Source: Granulosicoccus antarcticus IMCC3135 (GTDB lineage: Bacteria > Pseudomonadota > Gammaproteobacteria > Granulosicoccales > Granulosicoccaceae). Taken from it: a DNA stretch of 64,000 nt. Shown piece by piece: positions 47,857 through 57,200 of this stretch. The translations under genes were made by a program, and so were the position numbers. Every line of letters starts with the position of its first letter. Position 1 is the stretch's first letter. A model generated the notes under the pieces. It did no database searches, had not been told where the DNA came from, and worked only from the letters and a program-made list of their open reading frames with translations. The DNA is taken from contig NZ_CP018632.1 in the NCBI RefSeq assembly GCF_002215215.1, positions 5,142,501 to 5,206,500 of the forward strand, given 5' to 3'.

Positions 47857-47964
47857 CGAGGTGGCGCAGACCATGCACATGACGCCCGCGACGAGCTCGT
47901 TCAAGGCGCAGCCGGTATCCGTTCAAAAACCGCTTGCATCGGCTCAGCGGGAAACATACGATTA

Positions 47965-49772
47965 ATGCACACCTCAGCCAGTATTCCAGCCTCCTTTGAT
48001 AATCATGACTGCCCAGTGAGTAGGACCCGCGCCAAAGCCTGTGATGGACGTCGATTCATCGATATTAGCGAGGCTGAACTGGGCGCACTGATCCAGCGCA
48101 TCGAGGATGCCATCACGTTCAATCTGGCGCTCAATCCGGATGACTACCGCTTGCTGATCAGCGCCTTGGGGACACTGGCCACGATGCAAGATCAGCTTAG
48201 CCGTGATGATCTGACACTGCGCAAGCTGCGAAAGCTTCTGGGCCTGATCAATGCCTCTGAGAAGCTGAAGAACTTGAAAGGTGGCAATGCCAAGGACAAG
48301 GACAAGCCAGGCGCCGATGACAAGGGTGCAGCCGAAGAGGACAACGGTACTCCAAGTCCGCCCCGGCCCGGCCCAAGCCAAAACGCCCTCCTAAACCCCC
48401 ACCAGCCCCACCGGTGGAACCAGAAAATGTACGTCACTCATTCGACTCGATGAGCAAGGGCGATCAATGCCCGGACTGCCCACGAGGCAAGGTCTATAAG
48501 TATGAGCCAGCGGTGATGGTACGTGTCACCGGCCAGGCCCCCTACAGCGCCAAACGTCACATCCGTGACAGGTTGAGATGTAGTGCCTGTGGAGCGGTAT
48601 TCAGCGCCGATCTGCCTGCTGAGGTGTTGGCTGATGGAGAGCCGGGGCAGCTCTACGGCAACTCGGCCCGCTCGGTCATGGCCATTAGCAAGTGCCTGGC
48701 TGGAGAGCCCTACTATCGTCAACAAAGCGTGCAGAGTCTCTATGGCATCAAGCTCAGCGCCTCCACCATCTTTGATCAATGTGAATATGCGGCCAACGAT
48801 CTACAGCCGGTATGGCGCGAGGTGTTGAAACTGGCTGCCAACGCGCAAGTGTTCTACATCGACGACACCACCAACCGCATCAGCGATCAGAATGGAATGT
48901 ACAAGCCCAAGCGTGGCACAGACAAACTACAGTGGCGTACCGGGGTATATAGCTCGGCGATGCTGGCCGTGTATGATGATGTTGATGAGACAGGGATGGG
49001 CTGTAAACGACGCTTGGTGTTGTATCAAACCAGTATCGGTCATGCCGGCGAATGGGCCGATGAGGTGCTTGGCCCACGCGATAGCTCATTGCCGCCACCG
49101 ACCGTTATTAGCGATGCACTGAGCAGCAACCGGGTCAGCGTTGTGGAGGTGCTGGACGCCAAATGCAATGTTCACTCAAGAAGGAATTTTGTAGAGGTCC
49201 GCTCGCACTTCCCCAGTGGCATGGACGCCATACTGGAGCTGTATCGCCAGATATGGGTCAATGACGCGCATTGTCGCAACGAACAGCACAGTGACGAGCA
49301 GCGTCAGCAATACCATCACACCCATTCTCTGCCGGTGATGCAAACACTGCAGGGCTGGTTTGAGTATGCCTTGAGTGAAAAGACCCAAGACGCCGTCTTG
49401 CCACCACTGGATAGCACCGTGCCTGAGAGTCTGCACCATATAGAACCCAACAGCAGTCTGGGAGCGGCAATGAGCTACTTGCTCAATCACTACGATAAAT
49501 TGACCCAGTACTGCCATTATCCTGGAATTCCGATCGACAATAATGAGATCGAGCGCCTGATCAAATTGGTGGTGCGTAACCGGAAGAATGCCGGGTACTT
49601 CAGAACACAGGCCGGTGCCTGGGTGGGCGACATGCTGACGTCGATGATCGCCATCTGCCAGGAAAATGGAGTCAATGCCTTCGAATACCTCACCGCTATT
49701 CAATGCAACCGAGTAGCGGTAAGAGCGAATCCGGGGGCCTGGTTGCCGTGGAACTACACCCAAAGCGTTTGA
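47965..49772 (+). pseudogene. tnpC: IS66 TnpC, frameshifted
   Basis: N-terminal frame 47965-48345 (about) has a long helix region ending KDKDKPGADDKGAAEEDNG. The rest is in another frame: KPKRPPKPPPAPPVEPENVRHSF leads into the frame used by 48414-49772. That frame holds the zinc finger CPDCPRGKVYKYEP, the DDE motifs FYIDDTTNRI, ISDALSSN and the C-terminal DNNEIERLIKLVVRNRKN. A single frameshift in 48345-48360 separates them. Either decay or a frameshifting site; the Pro-rich stretch reads naturally in the second frame. Confidence 0.82.
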
Positions 49773-49943
49773 GTCACGTCTCAGGAAAATAGTCACCAGT
49801 GTGGCTGAAGCTGCCTGCCTGATGACTTCCCACTATCGCTGATTGTCAGTGAAGCATCTTTGCACCGTCCTGTCACGCAGGCTGGCCGTAAACTCACTTT
49901 AGATCAGAGTCTTGGATCTAACCGAGTGCCATTGGCGTATGGG

Positions 49944-51592
49944 CAGCAGTTCCCGGCCAGTACAAGAAGTCGCCTAGAATCAGTAAGTTGATGTTGTGCA
50001 GCAAAGTAGCTCTTCGTACGCTACCTTTAACAGGCAAGCCCACCGACTTTTGTACCTGTTACTCATGGCTGCTCCCGCCGCACGATTTCGACAGACGCTC
50101 TCCGCTCCGGGTTTGATCCAGAAGCTGCGCGACACCTTCTCGCAGGTACAGGACAAACGCCGCGCAAAGAGTGTGCGTCATTCAATGCCTGACGCTCTGA
50201 TGGCAGCTTTCGCCATGTTCAATCTGAAGTATCCTTCGATGCTGCGTTTTGATACCGAAGCCCATGCTGATCCGCGGCTGATACATAATCTGAAGAGCCT
50301 GTTCGGACTCGACGAGGTACCCGGCGATACACAGATGCGCGAAATTCTCGACCGGGTGAAACCCGAGGCTCTGCGTCCGTGTTTCGAAGCCCTACATCAC
50401 GAGCTTCAGCGTGGCAAGGTGCTTGAGGATTTCATTGTGTTGGGTAAATATTATTTACTGGCTATTGACGGTACCGGACAATTTGCCTCTAACAAGGTCT
50501 CCTGCCCACACTGTTGCGTGAAGAACCGCTCGAACGGCACCAAGGAGTTCTACCATCAGGTTCTGGCTGCGGTGATGGTGCATCCCGAACTGAAGACAGT
50601 GCTGCCACTGGCAGTCGAGCCAATCACCAAACGCGACGGAGATAACAAGAACGACTGTGAGCGTAATGCTTCGAAAAGACTGTTGGCGTACCTGGACAGC
50701 GCATTCCCACACAGAAAGTTTCTCGTCGTCGAGGATGCTCTGGCATCAAACGGGCCACATGTCGAGCTGTTAGGAAAGCTCGGAATGGACTTCATACTCG
50801 GTGTAAAACCAGATGGCAACCAGAAACTGTTTGAGCAAGTGCTACGACGACAGTGCGATAAGACACTGGGGGAGTGGAACAGCGAAGTTGCTGCTAACGG
50901 CAGCTGTCACGGTTATCGATTTACTAACCGGCTGTCTTTAAATGACTCTCACCCCGATCTGATGGTCAATTACGTCGAGTATTGGGAGGTGGACAAGAGG
51001 GATAAGGAGGGCAACGATGGCAAGTAGCATATATTCTCATGGGCAACCAGCCTTGAGGTGAGCATCGAGAATGTTCAGGCTATCGGACGAGCGGGCCGGA
51101 CTCGATGGCGTGTGGAGAATGAGACTTTTAATGTGCTCAAGAATCAGGGCTACGAGTTCGAACACAATTACGGACACGGCAAACAGAATCTATCCAGCAC
51201 ACTGGCTGTATTGATGATGCTAGCGTTCCTAGTTGATCAGATTCAGGAACACTCGTGTCGTGTATTCCAGCAAGCAAGAAAGAGTCGCGGAACCAAGAAG
51301 ACACTATGGATGCAAATGCGGGTCATGATGACCACATTCCGAATACCGGACTGGCAAACCTATATGGCGCTGCTGATTGATCCGGATTCTGTGTCAATGC
51401 AGACCGGACAGGTTGATAGCGGATAATCAGCAAACGATGACGACGCAACCCTCGGCCCACTCTGCAGGAAACCCTTGAGCACTATTAAAAACCGAATTGG
51501 CTAAAGCGCACTAAACTGGCGAGGCTGTGCCATGGCCGCAGAATTTGTGAGAACTGCGGCGGTCAGATTGCCCAACTCAGCGGGAATTGCTG
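49944..51592 (+). mobile_element. IS4-like element, copy D (1649 bp)
   Basis: Ends CAGCAGTTCCCGGC and the inverted GCGGGAATTGCTG pattern match the other copies. The perfect 9-bp duplication GCGTATGGG flanks it at 49935-49943 and 51593-51601. It carries a transposase frame with one in-frame TAG. The intact duplication indicates that this copy arrived by transposition and has not rearranged since. Confidence 0.95.
50065..51426 (+). pseudogene. DDE transposase of copy D, interrupted by in-frame TAG
   Basis: Reads from MAAPAARFRQTLSA to a TAG at 51025-51027, then on in the same frame through HIFSWATSLEV and RTRWRVENETFN to the stop at 51424. Catalytic motifs LAIDGTGQF, VVEDALASNGPH and WRVENETFN are all kept. 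The stop is at the codon aligned with the TAA of copy A (both follow GGC AAG). There is also a six-residue insertion just before it (KRDKEGND). The frame appears to start at 49996, but the MAAP start matches copies A and B. Confidence 0.85.
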
Positions 51593-51657
51593 GCGTATGG
51601 GAGACTTTCACCCCACTGAAAAGAGGCGCCTATGCACGGCGCACTGATTCATTCAGG

Positions 51658-54600
51658 TTAGAACCTTGCACCAACATTTGTAACAGATGGATTAACTGTT
51701 GGCTTAAATCCCACCCAACCACCGACCCAAGGTGGCAAAGACTCGCCCGTACCATACTGACGATAATCACTAATTGATTCATCATAAGAAAAAACGACCT
51801 CTGACGTTAGTCCGTCTGTGCCACCATCCACCAACGATCGCTCTTGCCACTGCCCTTCCAATTCATACACGAAATCGATGTTATCCACTTTGATAAAATC
51901 AATGAAAGGATTTCCGATCATGGCCCACTGTGTTCCACTTGTTGGTTTGGAAGTGAACAAATTGTCTGTTAAAACACAATCATTCTGGTCGCCGCAAGCT
52001 GCACTTTCAATGACTTCTGGAACGCTCAAGGAAGGTGGCAGTTGCAGCTCGACATCTGAGCCTGTCAATTGAGTAAACCAGTAGCCCTTACCTTCAGAAA
52101 GAACACTACCGAGAGGTACAATAGTATATTTTTCAGCTTCAGTAAGGTAATCGAACAATACCCATGTGTTGTTGTATGTTGAGGTATCCAAAACAGAGCC
52201 AAATACTTCAGCAACTGTCGAGCCATACACATCAGCTGGCAGCGAAATCTGAACCCAACTATTAGATGGAACAATTAGGGAGGGTGCCAACGGTGCCGGA
52301 TCGCAAACATCATTCAAACCATCCAGATCTAGATCAGCTTGTGCAGAGTCAGAAAAAGCTGCACAACTGTCGCAAGCGTCACCGAATCCATCACCATCAC
52401 TATCCAGCTGCTCAGGGTTTGAATCAATGGCACAATTGTCCAGCTCGTATATGACACCATCGCCATCAACATCAGAACCCGCTATGGTCGAAAGTAACTC
52501 GTTGTGCTCTAACCCTCTTTCGAGAACATATTTGTTGCTGCTGTCGACATCTTGTGCCAATCTGTTTTTTATGAAACTCCAATCGTCATGATCCTTAAGA
52601 GTATCTTTACGCAAAATGTTTGATGGAGCGCATAAAGCACCTATCCAATAATTGTAATCCATTGGATACCCATCACGTGAAATTCCGTCACCATCCCAAT
52701 CAACACCAAAATCTGGAGAATAATTTCTTTCTCCCATGAGGAAAGTACCCGCAATTTCAGAATATTTCAAGGGAATCACAGGAAAGCCACCGAAGCTAAA
52801 ACCCATTGACTCAATAACATTTGATTCATCGAATACAGGGGCTAAACCGTTAGAATATCGAAGCGGTCGATCACCTGATAAGTAGGCTGTTTGGTACAGG
52901 TAGTTCATCACACTCGGGTAATTCGGCTTGCAATGAATACTATTGCTGCCTCCGTGCAGCAAACCTAATGTATGTCCTAACTCATGCATCAACGTACCTG
53001 CATCTGACGATACCAGTTGCCGTGCACTTAGCTGCGATCGTCGCAGTCTACTTATCGACCGTGGTCCTGTTATCAGGTTGAAAGCGAGGAAGGGCCCTCC
53101 AATTAAAGCTGCTCCAGTACGCCCGTTATCATCTATATTCTCGGCAAATAGTGCCAGTTTGTATACTTCGCCCTTGGCTCCCAGAAAAGCTTCGCAGTCA
53201 GCTCTAGCACGTTCAACAGCAGAACCGAAAGTACCTAAACAGTTGCCATTACCGTTATCTATATCCGAGTTATTCGCGAAACCAAAGAAAAGATTTGCAA
53301 ATACCTGGCCAGCATCGGTGTCTACCGCGGCGTCATAACCGGACATACCTGATTCGATGATCTCCGCTGGAATCTCATCTGCTGCATCCCAATCTACAAT
53401 AAGTTGTATGCCATTCTTTAAATATGCCAGTTTGACTGCCAGCAACATATCCCTTGGAAAATCCCGTGGAAAAACAACTGTGTTATCCCTAAGGCCTCTT
53501 TCCTCAAGAGCGCTCAGGCGATCTTCTAACTCGAGAAGTTTGATATCTTGCTGGAAATTATACTCAAGGAATACGGTTGGTATCGTAAGGCTGGCGCCTT
53601 CTGCTGCGGGCTCAAAGTCGTAAATACCGTCACTATTCCCATCTACACCTCGACCCGGCGACTCCATTTCATTAGTTAGCCCATCTAAATCACAATCGTC
53701 ATTAGTTGCTTGTGAGTTCGAGCCCGTTGGACAGGTTGCACTGAAGTGCCCTCGGTGAAGCCAAAATTCATTACCGATTTCAATTCCCACCGTGAATATC
53801 CCTCCTGCAATTGGGTAGTTAGCCTGAACAACAGAGAGCTCCTGAGGCCCGACCCCTGAAATCGCGTAGTCGCTCGCCACATTTGTATTAAGAAATCGCA
53901 AAGTCCAAGGTTCTCCCGAGGGAATCTGCGGCTCAGTTCTAAAATCTATATCTTCTCCAACATCTAGTCTGTATACAGCCAATGTAGGGGCGGCGTCCGA
54001 AAACCGAGACAGAAGATCATATTGTGGAGTCTCGTTAGTAATTCGCATCCTCACATTGTCCAACGCGACTGGACCACCAGCTTCGCCGCCTCCTAAACTA
54101 AAGCTTGGTTGATGATAGTAAGTACCAGATGTTGGCAGAGATGCATTTACGTATTCATGAACCAGTACCCCCCCAACTTCCAGTGAGGTTCTACCGGTAT
54201 TTAGATCAATACTAAATTTATAGTGAACAAATCCACTGGCTTTCACTCTCACAGGCTCCCTTGTTTCATATGTGCGACCCTCCATTCGTGAGTCAACCTC
54301 GATAAATGAACCAATTTTACTAACACTTACTAAGAGATCTAAGTCGCTGGTCTGTGCCTCTTCTCCTTCCAGAAAGTATCGGTCACTAAAAGTTATAACA
54401 TAGCCCATAAAATCATAGAAGGGCGGCAGTAATTCCATGTCAAATGACAACTCAATCTTCGATATTTTTGCAAGATCAAAGGCCACTAGCCTGTCGCGCT
54501 TGAAATAAACATTCGCTCCCAAACCACTTTTAACGAGCGCTTTACCACCAGTTTTCTGATCGAGCACTAGAGTCTCCATGGCAAATGAATCCTTACTCCA

Positions 54601-54834
54601 GTCAGCACTGCTAGTAGTTACATCAGTTCCATTGTCGTAGCCTTCAAAATCATCACAAAAACTCGCGCCAAGACAAGGGTCCTGTTCTTGGGCATGTAAA
54701 ACCGGAACGCAAATACAACTGACAAGAACAACCAGTAGCATACTTCGGAGATAGACAACTTTTACTAGAAATATTCGCACCACATGAGCTTTTGCAAAAC
54801 TAGCGTGTGTAGGATCTCCAAACATATCAATCAT
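51658..54834 (-). CDS. Secreted zinc metalloprotease with thrombospondin-type-3 repeats
   Basis: 1058 residues. Seen: a long signal region (MLLVVLVSCICVPVLHAQ); a beta-rich N-terminal part, perhaps a lectin or CBM-like fold; the metzincin motif HELGHTLGLLHGG (zinc His617, His621, His627, catalytic Glu618) with a following Met-turn PSVMNY; Asp-rich calcium repeats DVDGDGVIYELDNC, DSDGDGFGDACDSC and DLDLDGLNDVCDP at about 790-855; and a C-terminal part that resembles the beta-helix protein's. It would act outside the cell, cleaving proteins. Expression is by its own transcript; no neighbour is in operon. The true start may be the ATG nine bases in (MFGDPTH). Confidence 0.88.
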   Translation of the reverse strand: MIDMFGDPTHASFAKAHVVRIFLVKVVYLRSMLLVVLVSCICVPVLHAQEQDPCLGASFCDDFEGYDNGTDVTTSSADWSKDSFAMETLVLDQKTGGKALVKSGLGANVYFKRDRLVAFDLAKISKIELSFDMELLPPFYDFMGYVITFSDRYFLEGEEAQTSDLDLLVSVSKIGSFIEVDSRMEGRTYETREPVRVKASGFVHYKFSIDLNTGRTSLEVGGVLVHEYVNASLPTSGTYYHQPSFSLGGGEAGGPVALDNVRMRITNETPQYDLLSRFSDAAPTLAVYRLDVGEDIDFRTEPQIPSGEPWTLRFLNTNVASDYAISGVGPQELSVVQANYPIAGGIFTVGIEIGNEFWLHRGHFSATCPTGSNSQATNDDCDLDGLTNEMESPGRGVDGNSDGIYDFEPAAEGASLTIPTVFLEYNFQQDIKLLELEDRLSALEERGLRDNTVVFPRDFPRDMLLAVKLAYLKNGIQLIVDWDAADEIPAEIIESGMSGYDAAVDTDAGQVFANLFFGFANNSDIDNGNGNCLGTFGSAVERARADCEAFLGAKGEVYKLALFAENIDDNGRTGAALIGGPFLAFNLITGPRSISRLRRSQLSARQLVSSDAGTLMHELGHTLGLLHGGSNSIHCKPNYPSVMNYLYQTAYLSGDRPLRYSNGLAPVFDESNVIESMGFSFGGFPVIPLKYSEIAGTFLMGERNYSPDFGVDWDGDGISRDGYPMDYNYWIGALCAPSNILRKDTLKDHDDWSFIKNRLAQDVDSSNKYVLERGLEHNELLSTIAGSDVDGDGVIYELDNCAIDSNPEQLDSDGDGFGDACDSCAAFSDSAQADLDLDGLNDVCDPAPLAPSLIVPSNSWVQISLPADVYGSTVAEVFGSVLDTSTYNNTWVLFDYLTEAEKYTIVPLGSVLSEGKGYWFTQLTGSDVELQLPPSLSVPEVIESAACGDQNDCVLTDNLFTSKPTSGTQWAMIGNPFIDFIKVDNIDFVYELEGQWQERSLVDGGTDGLTSEVVFSYDESISDYRQYGTGESLPPWVGGWVGFKPTVNPSVTNVGARF

Positions 54835-54840
54835 CCTTTC

Positions 54841-55037
54841 AAGTTGTTGGACTTTCGCCCCATTAAACTGCTACGGATGAGTAGACCGGAGGAATCTCAC
54901 CTCCAGACTCTCGCAGGTAGGGTCGAGGACTGGCGTGTAACCCAATGGCACGTTTCCAGCCCCCGCCACGTCCAACGCAGCAGGCGGTTTTCCCGCACTA
55001 CGCTGTCCTAATGACTTCTTGTAAAAGCTTATGGGAC
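54841..55037 (-). other. Gap between metalloprotease and RT remnant
   Basis: About 200 bp, probably 3' sequence of the group II intron or flanking DNA. I cannot fold a clear domain V by eye. Confidence 0.3.
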
Positions 55038-55210
55038 TCATCGATTGGCAGCACTTTCGGAAACAGGATAGCGCACATGATAGTCAGAGAACAATCCCAG
55101 ATCGCTGTACAACCAGCTCCTACTCCATCTGTCCCAACCGAAACCTCGGTAACCTCGGGCTTTCATCAAATGACTCCAAGCCTTCTTTTCAACCCAGTCC
55201 TTGATGTATC

Positions 55211-55720
55211 TCAACAACCACCGGCTAAAGCCGGTCGGTTGTGGTTACGGCTGAAGCCGGATCGATCGGCCATTCGGCCGATTCTTGCTCTCTCAAACAA
55301 CAGTGAGGTCGTCGTCCGGCTCGGGGGCTTCTGATTTTTGATGTACTCCTTCCAAGCCTCATCTGTCACGTTTCCGCTACTCACAACCCAGTACCCCCGA
55401 GCCCAAAGATGCTGGCCCCAATAACGCTTCTTCAAGTGCCGGAACTCCGAGAGCAATCTATGCGAACTCTTTCCCTTCAAGAATTGAACTCCCCGCGATA
55501 TCGACAAATTCGGTGGGATCGAGATCAGCATATGGACATGGTCACGATTAATTCAACCCGCATGTATCTCCATATCCTGACTCATCGCTATCTCCCGCAG
55601 TAGTTCCCGACATCGAACCCCGACGTCACCTCCCAAGACCTGATATCGATATTTCGTCGTCCATACCAGGTGGTATTTCAGATCCCAGACCGTATGGCTT
55701 CCACGTTTGTAGTTCTCCAT
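55211..55720 (-). pseudogene. tnpA: IS200 TnpA (Y1 HUH transposase), in-frame TGA
   Basis: Starts MENYKRGSHTVWDLKYHLVWTTKYR at 55720, written here as MENYKRGSHT then YHLVWTTKYR. It has a TGA at 55553-55555 after MEIHAG and continues in the same frame INRDHVHMLISIPP (the HUH metal motif His-x-His) to QFLKGKSSHRLL and WKEYIKNQ (catalytic Tyr). Intact relatives have a Ser or Val where the TGA lies. One base change explains it, so this is probably a recent nonsense mutation. The older relic at 14996-15580 is related. Confidence 0.82.
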
Positions 55721-55800
55721 ACCCCAAGGCTGCACTAACCCGCTAACCTGATGATCCGTCGCCTAAAGGCGAGGGGTTTACGGATCCCCTACCGGGAACT
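55212..55800 (-). mobile_element. IS200/IS605-type element inside group II RT
   Basis: Inserted in the RT frame between SSRCF and RYIKDW. Ends carry imperfect hairpins: GGCTAAAGCC on the left (55223 region) and CGCCTAAAGGCG on the right (55759 region), the kind of subterminal structures TnpA binds. No inverted terminal repeats or target duplication, as expected for single-strand transposition. Confidence 0.82.
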
Positions 55801-57200
55801 CCAAAACACCGGCTCGACATACCCACACGAAAATAGTTGACCCAGCCACGCAGTATCGGGTTGATGATACCGATAATCCGACTGATTGGCTGAGGCTGGA
55901 AACGCCTGAAAATTCCTTTCAGCTTCTGTGTCAGCGACTTCCTAGACTTCATTGTTGGCATGAACTGCACACCAACCTTGCCATTGCGCGTCATAGCGCG
56001 ACGGAAGTGAAAACCAAGAAAGCTGAACACACCGCCAGCAGACAAATCCACCACTTTCGTTTTTTCAGTATTGAGTTCAACACCCACTTTCTGAAATTCC
56101 TGACCTGACCGGAATGAGTGATGAATTTCGCCAAGGCATGCCTTTCACCACTGCCCAGCAGAAATTCAGGCAGCGCACATCGCAGCGCCATACCAACCAC
56201 ACGTTCGGAAGGTGCGACGTGTGTTCGTACTGTGCGCAGCCAAGAGCCAGAGCCTCGCCACACCCGCTGCTCCTCGGTGACTGACAGATACTGCATCAGG
56301 CCTTGAGCAATGAGACCGGCCTGCACTTGTACGTGATAAGCCTTGACTTTGCGATGCACATGATCTCGATAAACCTTCGGTTTTTTGTGTAAATACTGAT
56401 CACCCTGGCGACGACGTAGGGGTTGCATGTCCTGCATCCAGAGGTGATAGCTGTAAGTGCCAACCACGCCTTTGGCTTGCTTGAAGCCATGCTCGATTTT
56501 GAAGCGCAGTCCATAGAGCTCAATAATCTCCAGTGCGTTCAAGCTCAGATCCGTGGACATCAGCAGGCAATGACCGCGCTTGGGATATTCCACAATGACG
56601 AAGCGGACTAATCGCCCCGCAGGCTTCCAGAGCAAATCGCGCGTACGGTACTTGATCATGACTTCATGGTCGCCATAAACGGGACTGGGTGCCCTTGTGG
56701 AATGGACCCGGTTTGTGACGTATCGAGGCCAATGGCATCCGCTCGCCGTACTTGGCTGGACGGCCACGTTTTCGACGCTGGCAGGGTTTGGGTATTTTGT
56801 AACCGACCGCGTTGTTCTTGATCCGAGTCACCAGATGATTGCCCTCGTTAACCAGACCTTTGATGATCTTCTGGTTGGCGTAAAAGGCATCGGCGACAAA
56901 GTAGAACGATGAGGCCATGTCGATGCTCTGCAGCAGGCTGATCATCTTGTCATGCTGGGTTCGGGTGTCTCGGTTGGAGGTCACGATACCTTCATGAATG
57001 CGACTGACCAAAGGGTAAGCGTCCTTAAATCAGCGTTATTGACTAGCGGTCTCGCGCGCGCGACCCTGTGCGCACTATCAGAAAGAGCCAGAACCCGATG
57101 CTCACTATCGATTTCATTGCCCTCCAGCGCCAACCAGGTAAAAGGGATTCATAGCGTGTGACGGCAGCAGACTCAACAAGCCTTGCTGACTACCTGCTGG

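Larger units (their letters stand above)
47404..49772 (+). mobile_element. Decayed IS66-family element
   Basis: Contains the C-terminus of tnpA (VSDLVVDLPDGTRLVARGRAC and LTHLSLGAVPGAVR, stop overlapping the tnpB start), tnpB and a frameshifted tnpC. The left end and most of tnpA are gone, and I find no clear IS66 terminal repeat after 49772. It belongs to a different IS66 subgroup from the other two, with a CPDCPRGK zinc finger in TnpC. Confidence 0.8.
55038..56103 (-). pseudogene. ltrA: Group II intron RT, 3' part, split by IS200 element
   Basis: The frame from about 56103 (VGVELNTEKTKVVDLS) covers FSFLGFHFRRAM and the maturase motif INPILRGWVNYFRVGMSSRCF to about 55800. It resumes beyond the IS200 at about 55211 with RYIKDWVEKKAWSHLMKARGYRGFGWDRWS and LGLFSDYHVRYPVSE, ending at 55038. 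This is the thumb/maturase and DNA-binding end of an intron RT. The N-terminal two-thirds is missing, cut at about 56103. It is a different intron type from 3612-4283. Confidence 0.85.
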
